Positions 37,029 to 46,261 of a stretch of 64,000 nucleotides of DNA are shown piece after piece. The position numbers were made by a program, and so were the translations under genes. Under the pieces are notes generated by a model that saw only the letters and a list, made by a program, of their open reading frames with translations, had not been told where the DNA came from and did not search any database. The stretch comes from JAZRYE01 sp045600585 (GTDB lineage: Bacteria; Bacillota_I; Bacilli_A; RFN20; CAG-826). The stretch spans positions 1-64,000 of the forward strand of contig JAZRYE010000011.1 of assembly GCA_045600585.1 (NCBI GenBank). The letters are read 5' to 3'. Each line of letters starts with the position of its first letter. Within the stretch, counting starts at the first letter, position 1.

Positions 37029-38195
37029 ATGAAACATATTTTAAAGAAATTATTTGTTATTCCTTTATTAGCATTAACTTCTTGTGGTGGATCTTCTATT
37101 TCGTCAACCGATTCTACAACTAGTGAAGAAACTAAATATTATTGGAATGAAAAAGTTGACTCTGATTTAAGACAAACCATTGGTGATTATATTTCTTATT
37201 TGCCTGTATTTACTGAATGCAAAAGCGCAGTTAGCGTGAATGATGAAAGTGAAGGCATTGAATATACATTAATTGACTGTGTTACTGAATTAAATGAAAC
37301 AATGAGCAAGATGGTTTATAAAACTCTACTCGTTGATGCTGGATTCCAACTCACTAACATTGATAATGGTGCGATGGCGGCATTTAAATCCGTATCCACA
37401 GAATATTCACTCATTGCTCAATTTGGTTCTTATGAGGATCACATCAACATCATTGCTTATTTATTTAAAGACAAGTCAGAATCTTGGCCAAGTGAATACG
37501 CAATCGAAGTATTAGGTGAAGATATCCCTCATTATGAAGCAAATTGGTATACTGGCCAAGTTGCTATTCAATCTGGTGTTAAATTATTCCAAATTGTTTG
37601 CTATGAAGTACCTGCAAATTGTATTGATGAATATTACATGACATTAAAGAATGCTGGATATATCACAAGAAGTAATGATTCTTATTACAACGCAGTTCAT
37701 AATACAAAACTCATTAATCTCGATTTCTTATATGACGATGATGAACATGTCCTCGTCATTCAAGGATATAAATTAGATTCTGCTTCTGTTTGGCCTGAAG
37801 CAACAATCAAAAACAAATTTGGATTCGATTTACCTGTCTATGTCGACCCAGCAGTTACTTATCTATCTGGATATGAGAACTTCCAAGTATTCGATGGAGG
37901 AGAAGATTATCACGTTGTTAGCTTATATACAGTTCAATGTGAATATGCACCTCGTAGCTGCTTATCTTCTTATGACGCATCATTAAAAGAAGCAGGATGG
38001 GAAATCGATGATGACGATTTACCTGATGAATGGCCAATGTTTATCTGTTCAGAAGGCTATTTCAATCGTTATAAGATGACGGATGAAAAAGGAGAACATA
38101 GTATTGAAGTTAGATACTATACTCCAGAAGATCCAGTTCAATCTGTATATGGCAATTTGCCATACCCAATTATGGTTATCATTATTTATTGTTAA
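37029..38195 (+). CDS. lipoprotein with three copies of a 110-residue module
   Basis: This 388-residue lipoprotein is lipidated at cysteine 19 (LALTSC). After a Ser/Thr linker it contains three related modules beginning WNEKVDSDLRQTIGDYISYL (about residue 40), WPSEYAIEVLGEDIPHYE (about 156) and WPEATIKNKFGFDLPVY (about 257). Each has a Trp-Pro or Trp-Asn start, an LP-x-[FY] segment, a beta hairpin, and an L-x2-AG-[FWY] helix end (LLVDAGFQL, LKNAGYIT, LKEAGWEI). The protein at 41882 has two copies of the same module. I do not know a name for it. The two appear to be a local paralogous family. Confidence 0.8.
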   Translation: MKHILKKLFVIPLLALTSCGGSSISSTDSTTSEETKYYWNEKVDSDLRQTIGDYISYLPVFTECKSAVSVNDESEGIEYTLIDCVTELNETMSKMVYKTLLVDAGFQLTNIDNGAMAAFKSVSTEYSLIAQFGSYEDHINIIAYLFKDKSESWPSEYAIEVLGEDIPHYEANWYTGQVAIQSGVKLFQIVCYEVPANCIDEYYMTLKNAGYITRSNDSYYNAVHNTKLINLDFLYDDDEHVLVIQGYKLDSASVWPEATIKNKFGFDLPVYVDPAVTYLSGYENFQVFDGGEDYHVVSLYTVQCEYAPRSCLSSYDASLKEAGWEIDDDDLPDEWPMFICSEGYFNRYKMTDEKGEHSIEVRYYTPEDPVQSVYGNLPYPIMVIIIYC

Positions 38196-38215
38196 TTCCG
38201 AAGGAGGAAATGAAA

Positions 38216-39898
38216 ATGAAAACAAAAAACTTATTAGTTAGTTCACTTGCATTACTACTTACTGTTTCATTAGTCGGATGCGGTGGTAAAGGAGCAAGTT
38301 CTGCAACTACAAGTGAAGATACAGAAGGTACTTCATTTGAAAGAAAAACTGCAAAAGAAAAATTACAAGAAGCATTAGACAAAGACTATTCTAACTGCAC
38401 AGTTGATTCAGCATCTTTATACAAACAATTTGAAGATGATCTAGATAGTGATGTTATGGAATATGATTCTGAAATCTATTACTACAAGGATTATGCAATT
38501 GTTTATAGTGAACTTATGCATATGAATGGATATGACAATCCATATCTCTATTATCACGACTATGAAGGCCAAAACCTCTTATACTTCGAAAAAGATGATG
38601 GTGGTGATGCTTGGTTAGCTGAAAGTGATGCTGGAGTGTCTTATGCATTAAAATATACAGAATTCTATTTACCAGCATTCTTAGAAGGCATCAATGTTGA
38701 CTACGCTGAATTCTACGCTGGTATGTATTACATTACAGACGTTGAAGAAGTTGCAAGACTTGAAAGAGAAGTATTCTGTGGTATTTGGGAAAATGACATT
38801 AAAGATGTTGTTATTATGTTAGATAACGAAGGCTATGTAAGTACAATCTATGGCTTTGAAGACTTAGATAATGATACAGAATACGTTAAAATCCAAGTTG
38901 GTAAAATTGGCACTACAACATTTGATGATTCTAAATTACCAGCTGCTCCAAACGAAGATAACGTTATGGAATTCTGGCAATATAAAGGTTGGTCAGGTCC
39001 AACAGTCAACGTCTTCCCAACTGCTATTTCAATTGATGGATTAGATGATTTTGAAGGAATGACTTCAGTCACATTAGATATTGAAAAAACATTCCCAGTT
39101 GCATCTACATTAGTTTGGCCAGAATTAGATTCAAATAGACACAATGTTAAACATGAATTTGTCACATGGCATTCTACAAATGAAAAAGTTGCTAAATGCG
39201 ATTATGTTAAAGTTGGTGATCAATGGGTAAGAACAGTTAAAGCGGTTGCTCAAGGTGAATGCGAAATCTACGCAGTTGCTGAAGGCGTTAACCCAAATCC
39301 AAATAGATCTTATGACACATATGATCAAGGTGTTGAATCTAACCATATTAAAGTTATTGTTCCAGGATTATCTGAATTAGATAAGACAGATGCTAAATAC
39401 GATATCTATTTCTCTGATCTTGCTAACGAAGCTGATGGAACAGGCACATTAACATATGCTAACTGGGTAAGTGGTTCTGCAGTTAATGGAACAGCTTCTA
39501 CATTCCACGCAAACTTATTCAACATGAATGATTTATTCTATGAAGGTGAAGATGAATTAAAAGCATTAATCTTAAACCCTAATAATATGCAAGCTGAAGC
39601 CAGCGCTACATTCCACGTTGAAGAATCTGTTTCTAAGATTTCATTCTACTACGGCATGTATTATGACCACACAGCAGGTATCTCTCACGTTAAATCTGTT
39701 AGAGTTGAAACATCTACTGATGGTGAAAACTGGGTTGCTACAGATGCAACTGCAGAAGTTAAGAGCAACATCTCTTATAAGAACCTCAAGTTATTAACAC
39801 TTAACTTAACTGCTGGTACTTATGTCAGAATCGTTGTCGAAAGCGATATGGTTGGTTCTGCCTTCGCATTCGCTACATCTAACGTAGTCTTATACTAA
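38216..39898 (+). CDS. surface lipoprotein with LolA-like and Ig-like domains
   Basis: The ATG at 38216 is chosen because AAGGAGG at 38201-38207 is 8 bases upstream; the ATG at 38210 would be too close. The 560-residue product is lipidated at cysteine 22 (SLVGC). A domain at about 35-240 starts KEKLQEALDKDYSNCTV, the N-terminal helix and strand typical of LolA/LppX-like lipoproteins. A Big-type Ig domain (about 260-380, with FVTWHSTNEKVAKCDYV) follows. The last 160 residues form a domain with NGTASTFHANLFNMNDLF and VKSVRVETSTDGENWVAT, like the discoidin or carbohydrate-binding domains of surface proteins. The start is closely linked to the stop of the gene before. Function unknown. Confidence 0.8.
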   Translation: MKTKNLLVSSLALLLTVSLVGCGGKGASSATTSEDTEGTSFERKTAKEKLQEALDKDYSNCTVDSASLYKQFEDDLDSDVMEYDSEIYYYKDYAIVYSELMHMNGYDNPYLYYHDYEGQNLLYFEKDDGGDAWLAESDAGVSYALKYTEFYLPAFLEGINVDYAEFYAGMYYITDVEEVARLEREVFCGIWENDIKDVVIMLDNEGYVSTIYGFEDLDNDTEYVKIQVGKIGTTTFDDSKLPAAPNEDNVMEFWQYKGWSGPTVNVFPTAISIDGLDDFEGMTSVTLDIEKTFPVASTLVWPELDSNRHNVKHEFVTWHSTNEKVAKCDYVKVGDQWVRTVKAVAQGECEIYAVAEGVNPNPNRSYDTYDQGVESNHIKVIVPGLSELDKTDAKYDIYFSDLANEADGTGTLTYANWVSGSAVNGTASTFHANLFNMNDLFYEGEDELKALILNPNNMQAEASATFHVEESVSKISFYYGMYYDHTAGISHVKSVRVETSTDGENWVATDATAEVKSNISYKNLKLLTLNLTAGTYVRIVVESDMVGSAFAFATSNVVLY

Positions 39899-39916
39899 TT
39901 AAAGGAGGCAAATAAC

Positions 39917-41803
39917 ATGACTAAAAAAACTATTATCGCTTCTACATGTATTGCTTCTTTAACTCTAGGCGCTATAGCATTTACTTTTGCTAGAGCACAA
40001 TCATTCAATTCTGCATTAGGTAATGATGCAGAATATCAAATCACTTTAGATAACACTAATGCACCTCAAGCAAATGAATATTCTAAGGTAGTTAAAACTG
40101 CACAAGGTAATGACTTTACAGTTAGCTACACAGGCTCACATTCATTAAATTCTTCTTATCACACAGTATTAGGTAGTGGTGCTTCTATTTGGAATAACGT
40201 AAAACCAATTAGCCACTTACAATCTATTACTGTTGATATCGATGGTGGTTCATTAGTTGTTAAAGGTGGTCAAACATCTAATAATTTATACGAATCTTAT
40301 ACACTTTCTGATGATGGGGTTGTTAACTTCACTGATGATGTTAACTACTTCAAACTCGAAGCTACTTCACAAACTAAAGTTGTTAAGCTCATCTTAAGAT
40401 ACACAGATGACTGTGCTACTGGTGGTACTGAAAGTGCTAAGACAATTTCTTTGGAAGGTGTTCCAACAACATTAGAAGTTGGTAAGAATTCTGTTATCAC
40501 ACCTTCTACAAACTCAAAAGGCTCTATTGAAGTTGTCTCAACTGATCCAACAGTTGCTTCTATTACAAAAACAACTGGTAAATCAGGTACTACTTATAAA
40601 GTTAATGCTTTAAAAGAAGGTACATGTAAGATTTATGCAACAACATCTAATGGCTTAAAGAGTGATGAAGTTGCATTAAAAGTTATTTCTGTTGGTTTAC
40701 CTGCAAATACTGTCGGTAAAACATATAGAGCTACTTCTGAAAATGAATTCTTCAAATATGGCTATATTACAATCAATAGCGCTACAACTCTTACATATAA
40801 ATATGAAACCTTTACAACAACTGGTACATTTGATGAAACAGCTGATAATCAACGTATCTTCTATATGGATGATGGCGTTTCATATTTAAAAATTACTCCA
40901 TCTTCTAATGGTGAATCGTTAGATGTATTCGGTGAGATCTATGATGATTCTTACGAATTATTAAATAGATACGGCAACATTTATACTCGTACTGGTACAG
41001 ACTTCAATAAATATGTAAAAGTTACATCATTAGCATTAAATAAAACTTCTACAGTATTAGAAGTAAATGGACAAGAAACATTAACTGCTACAGTAAGTAG
41101 TGGTGCAACAAATCCAGAATTAGAATGGAAATCTTCTAATCCAACAATTGTAAGTGTTGAAGATGCAAATTCAAAAACAAGAACAATCAAAGCTCTTGCT
41201 GCTGGTACAGCAACAATTACAGTTAAAGATCTTGATAGTGGATTAACTGCAACATGTACTGTTACTGTTAATGCACCTATTTCTGTAACTGACTTTACAA
41301 TTACTGGTAGTAACAAAGTTAAAGTTGGTCAAACAACTACATTAAATGTTAATGTCATTCCTAGTGGTGCTAAATATAGCTCATTAGTTTGGGCTAGTGA
41401 TAATACTTCTATCGCATCTGTTAACTCCAATGGTGTTGTAACTGGTGTTAAAGCTGGTACAACAAGCATTAAAGCTACAATCAATGGAACAATTACAAAA
41501 ACATTTGCTATTACAGTTGAAGCTGATAGTGATGCTATCCCAGCATATTTACAAGGCGAGCACTGGGATGCATATGATACTGGTATCTTAGTTACAGTTG
41601 GTCCTGATTACATCACAATTGCTTTTGATGAAGAAGGATATGAAGAAACATTTGATTTAGTTTCGCGTGACGGTGATACATTCTATTTCGAAAATGATAT
41701 TGTTATGGAATTAGCAACATCATTTATTGAAATAAGTGGCTTTGCAGCAATTGATGAAATTTATTACTACATTTTCGAAGATACTTGGCCATTCAATTAT
41801 TAA
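39917..41803 (+). CDS. secreted Big_2 (Ig-like) protein
   Basis: This 628-residue protein has a cleavable signal peptide, probably cut after ARA at residue 27, and no lipobox. Residues 30-170 form the same type of N-terminal beta domain as the protein at 24556, ending in KVVKLILRYTDDC. Three Big_2 domains follow at about 175-255, 365-445 and 445-525, with typical strands such as LEWKSSNPTIVSVEDAN and GVVTGVKAGTTSIKATI. Two small C-terminal-type beta domains occur, one before the second Big_2 domain and one at the end. A strong AAAGGAGG lies at the end of the gene before. It is probably an exported surface-layer or adhesion protein. There is no visible wall anchor. Confidence 0.85.
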   Translation: MTKKTIIASTCIASLTLGAIAFTFARAQSFNSALGNDAEYQITLDNTNAPQANEYSKVVKTAQGNDFTVSYTGSHSLNSSYHTVLGSGASIWNNVKPISHLQSITVDIDGGSLVVKGGQTSNNLYESYTLSDDGVVNFTDDVNYFKLEATSQTKVVKLILRYTDDCATGGTESAKTISLEGVPTTLEVGKNSVITPSTNSKGSIEVVSTDPTVASITKTTGKSGTTYKVNALKEGTCKIYATTSNGLKSDEVALKVISVGLPANTVGKTYRATSENEFFKYGYITINSATTLTYKYETFTTTGTFDETADNQRIFYMDDGVSYLKITPSSNGESLDVFGEIYDDSYELLNRYGNIYTRTGTDFNKYVKVTSLALNKTSTVLEVNGQETLTATVSSGATNPELEWKSSNPTIVSVEDANSKTRTIKALAAGTATITVKDLDSGLTATCTVTVNAPISVTDFTITGSNKVKVGQTTTLNVNVIPSGAKYSSLVWASDNTSIASVNSNGVVTGVKAGTTSIKATINGTITKTFAITVEADSDAIPAYLQGEHWDAYDTGILVTVGPDYITIAFDEEGYEETFDLVSRDGDTFYFENDIVMELATSFIEISGFAAIDEIYYYIFEDTWPFNY

Positions 41804-41817
41804 AAATTATTCAAGTT

Positions 41818-41875
41818 GGAGCGATATGCTCCTCCTTGATTAAGTAGCTCAAAATTTGAGCTACTTAATGAGGGA
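41818..41875 (+). promoter_or_regulatory. strong double hairpin covering a ribosome binding site
   Basis: GGAGC (41818-41822) pairs with GCTCC (41828-41832). A 14-base perfect inverted repeat with one central base follows (41840-41853 and 41855-41868, arms beginning TTAAGTAGCTC). Flanking bases TCCTT (41833-41837) can pair with the GAGGGA ribosome binding site at 41870-41875 before the ATG at 41882. No T run follows, so this is less a terminator than a translation switch or RNA stability element; that is inference. Confidence 0.6.
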
Positions 41876-41881
41876 TTAATT

Positions 41882-42727
41882 ATGAAAAAATCTTTATTAT
41901 TAACATTATCTTGTGCAACTTTATTACTTACTGGCTGTAACGGCAAAGAACCAAAAGAAGTTATTCCATCCACTAAATGGGGTGAAGAAATTGATGCTTT
42001 TGTATATCGTGAAATGGGTAAAACCTCTTTACCATATATGGATAACGATGGATTTGAATATGAAATTACAAAAGATGATTTTGGTGATCCATTATTATGC
42101 ATCTATTGTTTCTATGAAACAGATCAAATCGCATTAGATGCAGAATCATTCTATTTTGATTACTGTGGTTCACTTGGTTATACAATGGATTATGGTGAAT
42201 CATGGGGATATGATCAAACAACATACGAGTATTATTCATATAATGTTTGCTATGCAGATAAATTAGTTGAAGATAACTTAGGTGTTGAAATTCAATTCTT
42301 AACATCAACATATAAAAATAAACCAACATTAGGTATCTTTGTTTATACATATATCTATGAAGTGCCAACTGTTTATCCACAAGTAGCGGTTGATCACTAT
42401 TTAGGTGAATATGCAAAACAAGTTCCTGCATTTACTGGTGACGGTTATGTCTATGACTTCTATTTTGATATTGACTATACTGGCGCTACATATTTAGAAA
42501 TCATGATTGATAATACTGATTTTGAAGATGAAGAAAAATACTTCAATTTAATGTTGGGTGCTGGATTTATCATGACAGATAGTTCTCAAGACTATAGACT
42601 TGATGAATATCCAGGATATGCGGCATACGATTATTACTACGCAATTGATCCTAACTTTAAATTTGGCATCGCATTCAATTTCGATTACGATTACAACATT
42701 TTCGATATTCAAATTTTCTTAGCATAA
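41882..42727 (+). CDS. lipoprotein with two copies of the 37029-type module
   Basis: This 281-residue lipoprotein is lipidated at cysteine 19 (LLLTGC). Two modules start WGEEIDAFVYREMGKTSLPY (about residue 35) and YPQVAVDHYLGEYAKQVPAF (about 160). They share the LP-x-[YF] / VPAF segment, a beta hairpin and the GYT or LGAGFIM helix end with the three modules of the protein at 37029. The whole is very rich in Tyr, Asp and Glu. The next gene starts two bases after the stop, so it is co-transcribed with the metalloprotease. Translation may be controlled by the hairpin at 41840-41875. Confidence 0.8.
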   Translation: MKKSLLLTLSCATLLLTGCNGKEPKEVIPSTKWGEEIDAFVYREMGKTSLPYMDNDGFEYEITKDDFGDPLLCIYCFYETDQIALDAESFYFDYCGSLGYTMDYGESWGYDQTTYEYYSYNVCYADKLVEDNLGVEIQFLTSTYKNKPTLGIFVYTYIYEVPTVYPQVAVDHYLGEYAKQVPAFTGDGYVYDFYFDIDYTGATYLEIMIDNTDFEDEEKYFNLMLGAGFIMTDSSQDYRLDEYPGYAAYDYYYAIDPNFKFGIAFNFDYDYNIFDIQIFLA

Positions 42728-42728
42728 A

Positions 42729-45059
42729 ATGAAGAAAAAGATAATACCAATTACATTATTAACATTATTTTTAGTAGCAGGATGCACTCATGGTGTATCC
42801 TCTTCTTCTAATGTGCCTTCAAGTAGTGATTATTCTAGTGAAGACATAAGCTCATCAGAAGATACAAGCGAAGAATCAAGTGAAAGTGGTATAGCTGTTT
42901 CTTTAAATTACGAAAGCTATTCTCTTGCTGTTAACGAAGATTTTAAATTAACTGCAACTGTTACTGGAACTGATGTCACAAAAGTTACTTGGTCAACAAC
43001 TAACGAAAATATTGCTTACATTAGTAAATATGGAGTTGTTTATGGATTAGGTGATGGAACAGCAACTATTACAGCAACATCCACAATAGATAAGAATGCT
43101 TATGCCAGTTGTGAAGTAACCGTTAACGCTATCCCGGTTGAAGGAATTACTTTAGATATTACAAGTAAGGAATTAGAAGCAAATGAATCATTTGTTATAA
43201 CTCCAACAGTATCACCTAGTGGAGCATCTTATAAAGGTGTAGTTTTCTCTAGTGAGAGTGAAGAAGTAGCTACAGTTGATAAAGATGGAAAAATAACAGC
43301 TATATCAGTTGGTGAAACAAATATTGTTGCCACAAGTGCGAGATATTCAAATATCTTTGCTAAGTGCCATATCAAAGTTAATCCAACAGCCTTAGAAAGC
43401 ATTAAATTAGCCAAGAAGAGCGCGGAATTACATATTAATGATACATTTAGTTTAGTTACTAGATTTTCGCCTACAAAGGCCACAAATAAAAATGTTACTT
43501 ATTTAAGTAGTGATACATCTATTGCTACTGTTACAAATAAAGGTGTAGTTACTGCAATTGGATTAGGTACAACAACTATTACAGTTAGAAGTGAGGAAGG
43601 TGGATTTACCGATACTTTTACTGTCACAGTTAAAGATAATAATGGAATTATCAAATCATCATTGCCTTACGATTATAGAGATTATACAACTAATAATTTA
43701 TATAACTTAGATTCCACTCCAAATGATTCTGCAAATTTATTAATTGTTCCTGTTTGGTTTACTGATTCCTCTAACTACATTAAGAACAAAGATATGGTAA
43801 GAAATGATATTGAAAAAGCATATCTTGGTACGAATGAAGAAACTGGTTGGAGAAGTGTTAAAACATATTATGAAGAAGAATCAGGTGGTAACTTATCGCT
43901 CAACGGTGTTGTTACTGATTGGTATGAACCAGGATTACCTGCATCTACTTATGGTGATAAATATGATGGCATGAGTGCAACTATTGATTTAGTTAGAGAA
44001 GTTTGTGAATGGTATAAAAGAGAAAATAATTTAAGTTCATTATCTAATTTTGATGCAGATGGAAATGGCTATCTAGACGGCGTTATTGTCATTTATGGTG
44101 CGCCTGATCATCAAGCAGGTAGAAGTAATTATGATAATTTGTGGGCATATACATATTGGATGCAAGGTAGATCCTATAACAGTGTGACTGATCCAGGACC
44201 AAACGTCTTCTTCTGGGCAAGCTATGACTTTATGTATGGAACAAATAAATCAATTTATACAAAATATTATGGTGGTGATACATCTAACTGTAATGTTGAT
44301 GCTCATACATTTATTCATGAAGCTGGACATATGTTTGGCTTATCAGATTATTATGACTATGGTCCTACAGGCAATAAACCAGCTTCAGGATTCTCTATGC
44401 AAGATTATAATGTCGGTAGTCATGACCCATATTCCATTATGGCTTTAGGCTGGGCAAATCCATATGTTGTTACTGATAATCAAACATTAACAATTGGCAC
44501 TTTCCAAGAAACCAAAGATTTAATTCTTGTCACTCCAGAATTCCATAATTCTCCATTTGATGAATATATTCTTTTAGAATTATATTCTCCAACAGGATTG
44601 AACCAATTTGATGCCGCTCATACATATCGTACAAGTTATCCAAAAGGACCAAGTAAAGTTGGTGTTCGTATGTGGCATGTTGACGCTAGACTTTTATATG
44701 GTAATAGCTATAGCGAAATTCATAGTGGTAACTACATAACAACTAACCCTTGTATCGAAGGATATAAAGTTACACATATGATGAGTAACTCATATGGTGA
44801 ACGTGGTAGTGATTTAGGTCCAGAATATGATAAATACAATATTCTCGAACTCATTCGAAATGATGTTAATGAAACATATAACTCAAAGAATGTATTTGCT
44901 GCGGATGATTTATTCTTAGAAGGTGATGTATTCACTTTGAATAAATATATAAAGCAATTTGCTAATAATGGAAAACTTAATAGTGGTACTCCATTTACAT
45001 TCACAATTAGTTTTGTTTCTATGACAAATGACTCTGTAACTATAACAATTACCAAATAA
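42729..45059 (+). CDS. M6-type metalloprotease lipoprotein with three Big_2 domains
   Basis: This 776-residue lipoprotein is lipidated at cysteine 19 (LVAGC). A Ser-rich linker and three Big_2 Ig-like domains (about 55-140, 140-220, 220-300) carry a metalloprotease domain. The zinc motif HEAGH is at residues 530-534 and extends to GLSDYYD, the HExxHxxGxxD form of immune-inhibitor-A-like (M6) and related metallopeptidases. Upstream elements YDFRDY and NLLIVPVWFTDS fit the start of such a domain. The Big_2 repeats probably hold the enzyme in the surface matrix. It is the only clear enzyme within the 25-kb surface-protein array and could process neighbouring or host proteins. It is the last gene before a 385-base gap. 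Confidence 0.9.
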   Translation: MKKKIIPITLLTLFLVAGCTHGVSSSSNVPSSSDYSSEDISSSEDTSEESSESGIAVSLNYESYSLAVNEDFKLTATVTGTDVTKVTWSTTNENIAYISKYGVVYGLGDGTATITATSTIDKNAYASCEVTVNAIPVEGITLDITSKELEANESFVITPTVSPSGASYKGVVFSSESEEVATVDKDGKITAISVGETNIVATSARYSNIFAKCHIKVNPTALESIKLAKKSAELHINDTFSLVTRFSPTKATNKNVTYLSSDTSIATVTNKGVVTAIGLGTTTITVRSEEGGFTDTFTVTVKDNNGIIKSSLPYDYRDYTTNNLYNLDSTPNDSANLLIVPVWFTDSSNYIKNKDMVRNDIEKAYLGTNEETGWRSVKTYYEEESGGNLSLNGVVTDWYEPGLPASTYGDKYDGMSATIDLVREVCEWYKRENNLSSLSNFDADGNGYLDGVIVIYGAPDHQAGRSNYDNLWAYTYWMQGRSYNSVTDPGPNVFFWASYDFMYGTNKSIYTKYYGGDTSNCNVDAHTFIHEAGHMFGLSDYYDYGPTGNKPASGFSMQDYNVGSHDPYSIMALGWANPYVVTDNQTLTIGTFQETKDLILVTPEFHNSPFDEYILLELYSPTGLNQFDAAHTYRTSYPKGPSKVGVRMWHVDARLLYGNSYSEIHSGNYITTNPCIEGYKVTHMMSNSYGERGSDLGPEYDKYNILELIRNDVNETYNSKNVFAADDLFLEGDVFTLNKYIKQFANNGKLNSGTPFTFTISFVSMTNDSVTITITK

Positions 45060-45444
45060 CTCCATCTAGTAATATGCTCCCACCACTTAAATGAATATTT
45101 TGAAGTGGGGGCTTCTCGCTCAAGAGATCTTATGATCTGACAAATAGTCAAGGAAATGGACACAAAACGAAAAATGTGGAAAAATCCGTTGGAAAAAATT
45201 CGCCTGGACTAAAAGAACTTTGACACATTTTTTGAATAATTTTCATTTCTCTTATAAATTAAGTTCGGCGTACTTGCGTTCACTAATTCAAAATGTATAT
45301 TTATGTCATTTATTTTTATACGTTTTGATTAAAGATGCTTCCAGAAATCTATTCAACCTCAAAGATTGACGCTGTATTTTTGTAAATATTTACATATTTA
45401 TATTTTTGTCGTAAAATTTATATTCAAATAAGGAGGTCTATCCA
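45060..45444. other. 385-base gap with a GC-rich hairpin, possible IS200/IS605 end remnant
   Basis: No gene of useful length is visible. A hairpin CCC-A-CCACTT (45079-45088) / AAGTGGGGG (45103-45111) is followed by CTTCTCGCTCAAG. This combination resembles the right-end hairpin and TCAAG border of IS200/IS605-type elements as I remember them, but no tnpA or tnpB is present. No T run follows, so it is not an ordinary terminator. The rest (45130-45430) is AT-rich with no further clear signal apart from the AAGGAGG ribosome binding site at its right end. Confidence 0.35.
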
Positions 45445-46233
45445 ATGAAACTAAAAAGATTGGGCCTAATATTGTTCTTATCAACTATGTTACTTGGCGC
45501 TTGCGGAAATAAAGAAAGTAGCAGTGCTACTACTGAAGAAACATCAATATATACCACATCTCTTCCAGAAGAAGATCAAATTCAAAAAGGTGGTAGTTAT
45601 AGTGGCTACTTTATTGAACTAGCTATGAATCGTCGATTCGCAGAAAACACTGAATACGAATTCCGCTTTGAATCAAATTGTTCAGCAGGTAAAGCATTTA
45701 GAGTTAAATCGTCTCGTGAAGAATCTGTAACTGTTGTTGGAGATACAACAAAGAGTTCCTCCTTCAAATTAGCTTGTCATGAAGCTGGTGATAGCGTGAT
45801 TACAATCTATAACGCTCAAGACATTCTCGTATATCGACATGTCTTAATGGTTAGAAAAGCTTATACTCAAGAAACAATTGGTAAAGCAATGTATGATGTT
45901 GATTATTTCAAATCATGGTCATATATGGGTGAATGGAAGATTACCATCACTGATTCAAAAACTCCTTTTGCTGGAGTATTAAGAGGCGGAGATGATTTCG
46001 AACAAAATATCGAAACAGAATTCACATTAAACTATGAAGGATATTATTCATCAGTTGATTGCTATTCATTCTCAGTCAATACAACGAAAACAAATAGTGA
46101 AACACATCTAACTTATTTAAATGTCACAAGATGCTGCGACACTATGTACTTATATTATTTAACTGGTGGAGAAGAACATCTTCTTGCCATCCTCTATCCA
46201 AATGATATTTACGATTCACTTGGATTAGATTAA
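45445..46233 (+). CDS. small surface lipoprotein, unknown function
   Basis: This 262-residue lipoprotein is lipidated at cysteine 20 (LLGAC) and preceded by AAGGAGG. The first 100 residues after the linker look like an Ig-type domain (EYEFRFESNCSAGKAFRVKS then VVGDTTKSSSFKLACHEAGD). The last 110 form a small beta domain (WSYMGEWKITITDSKTPFAG) of the lipocalin-like type also ending other proteins in this array. No enzyme motif is seen. The gene follows the gap containing the possible insertion remnant and lies 28 bases before the next lipoprotein gene. Confidence 0.78.
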   Translation: MKLKRLGLILFLSTMLLGACGNKESSSATTEETSIYTTSLPEEDQIQKGGSYSGYFIELAMNRRFAENTEYEFRFESNCSAGKAFRVKSSREESVTVVGDTTKSSSFKLACHEAGDSVITIYNAQDILVYRHVLMVRKAYTQETIGKAMYDVDYFKSWSYMGEWKITITDSKTPFAGVLRGGDDFEQNIETEFTLNYEGYYSSVDCYSFSVNTTKTNSETHLTYLNVTRCCDTMYLYYLTGGEEHLLAILYPNDIYDSLGLD

Positions 46234-46261
46234 TTTCTCAAATGAAAGGAAATAACAAATT

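Noticed and set aside
44732..45163. Open frame of 143 codons on the minus strand over the end of the metalloprotease gene
   Set aside because: Most of it is antisense to conserved coding sequence; no motif or ribosome binding site supports it.
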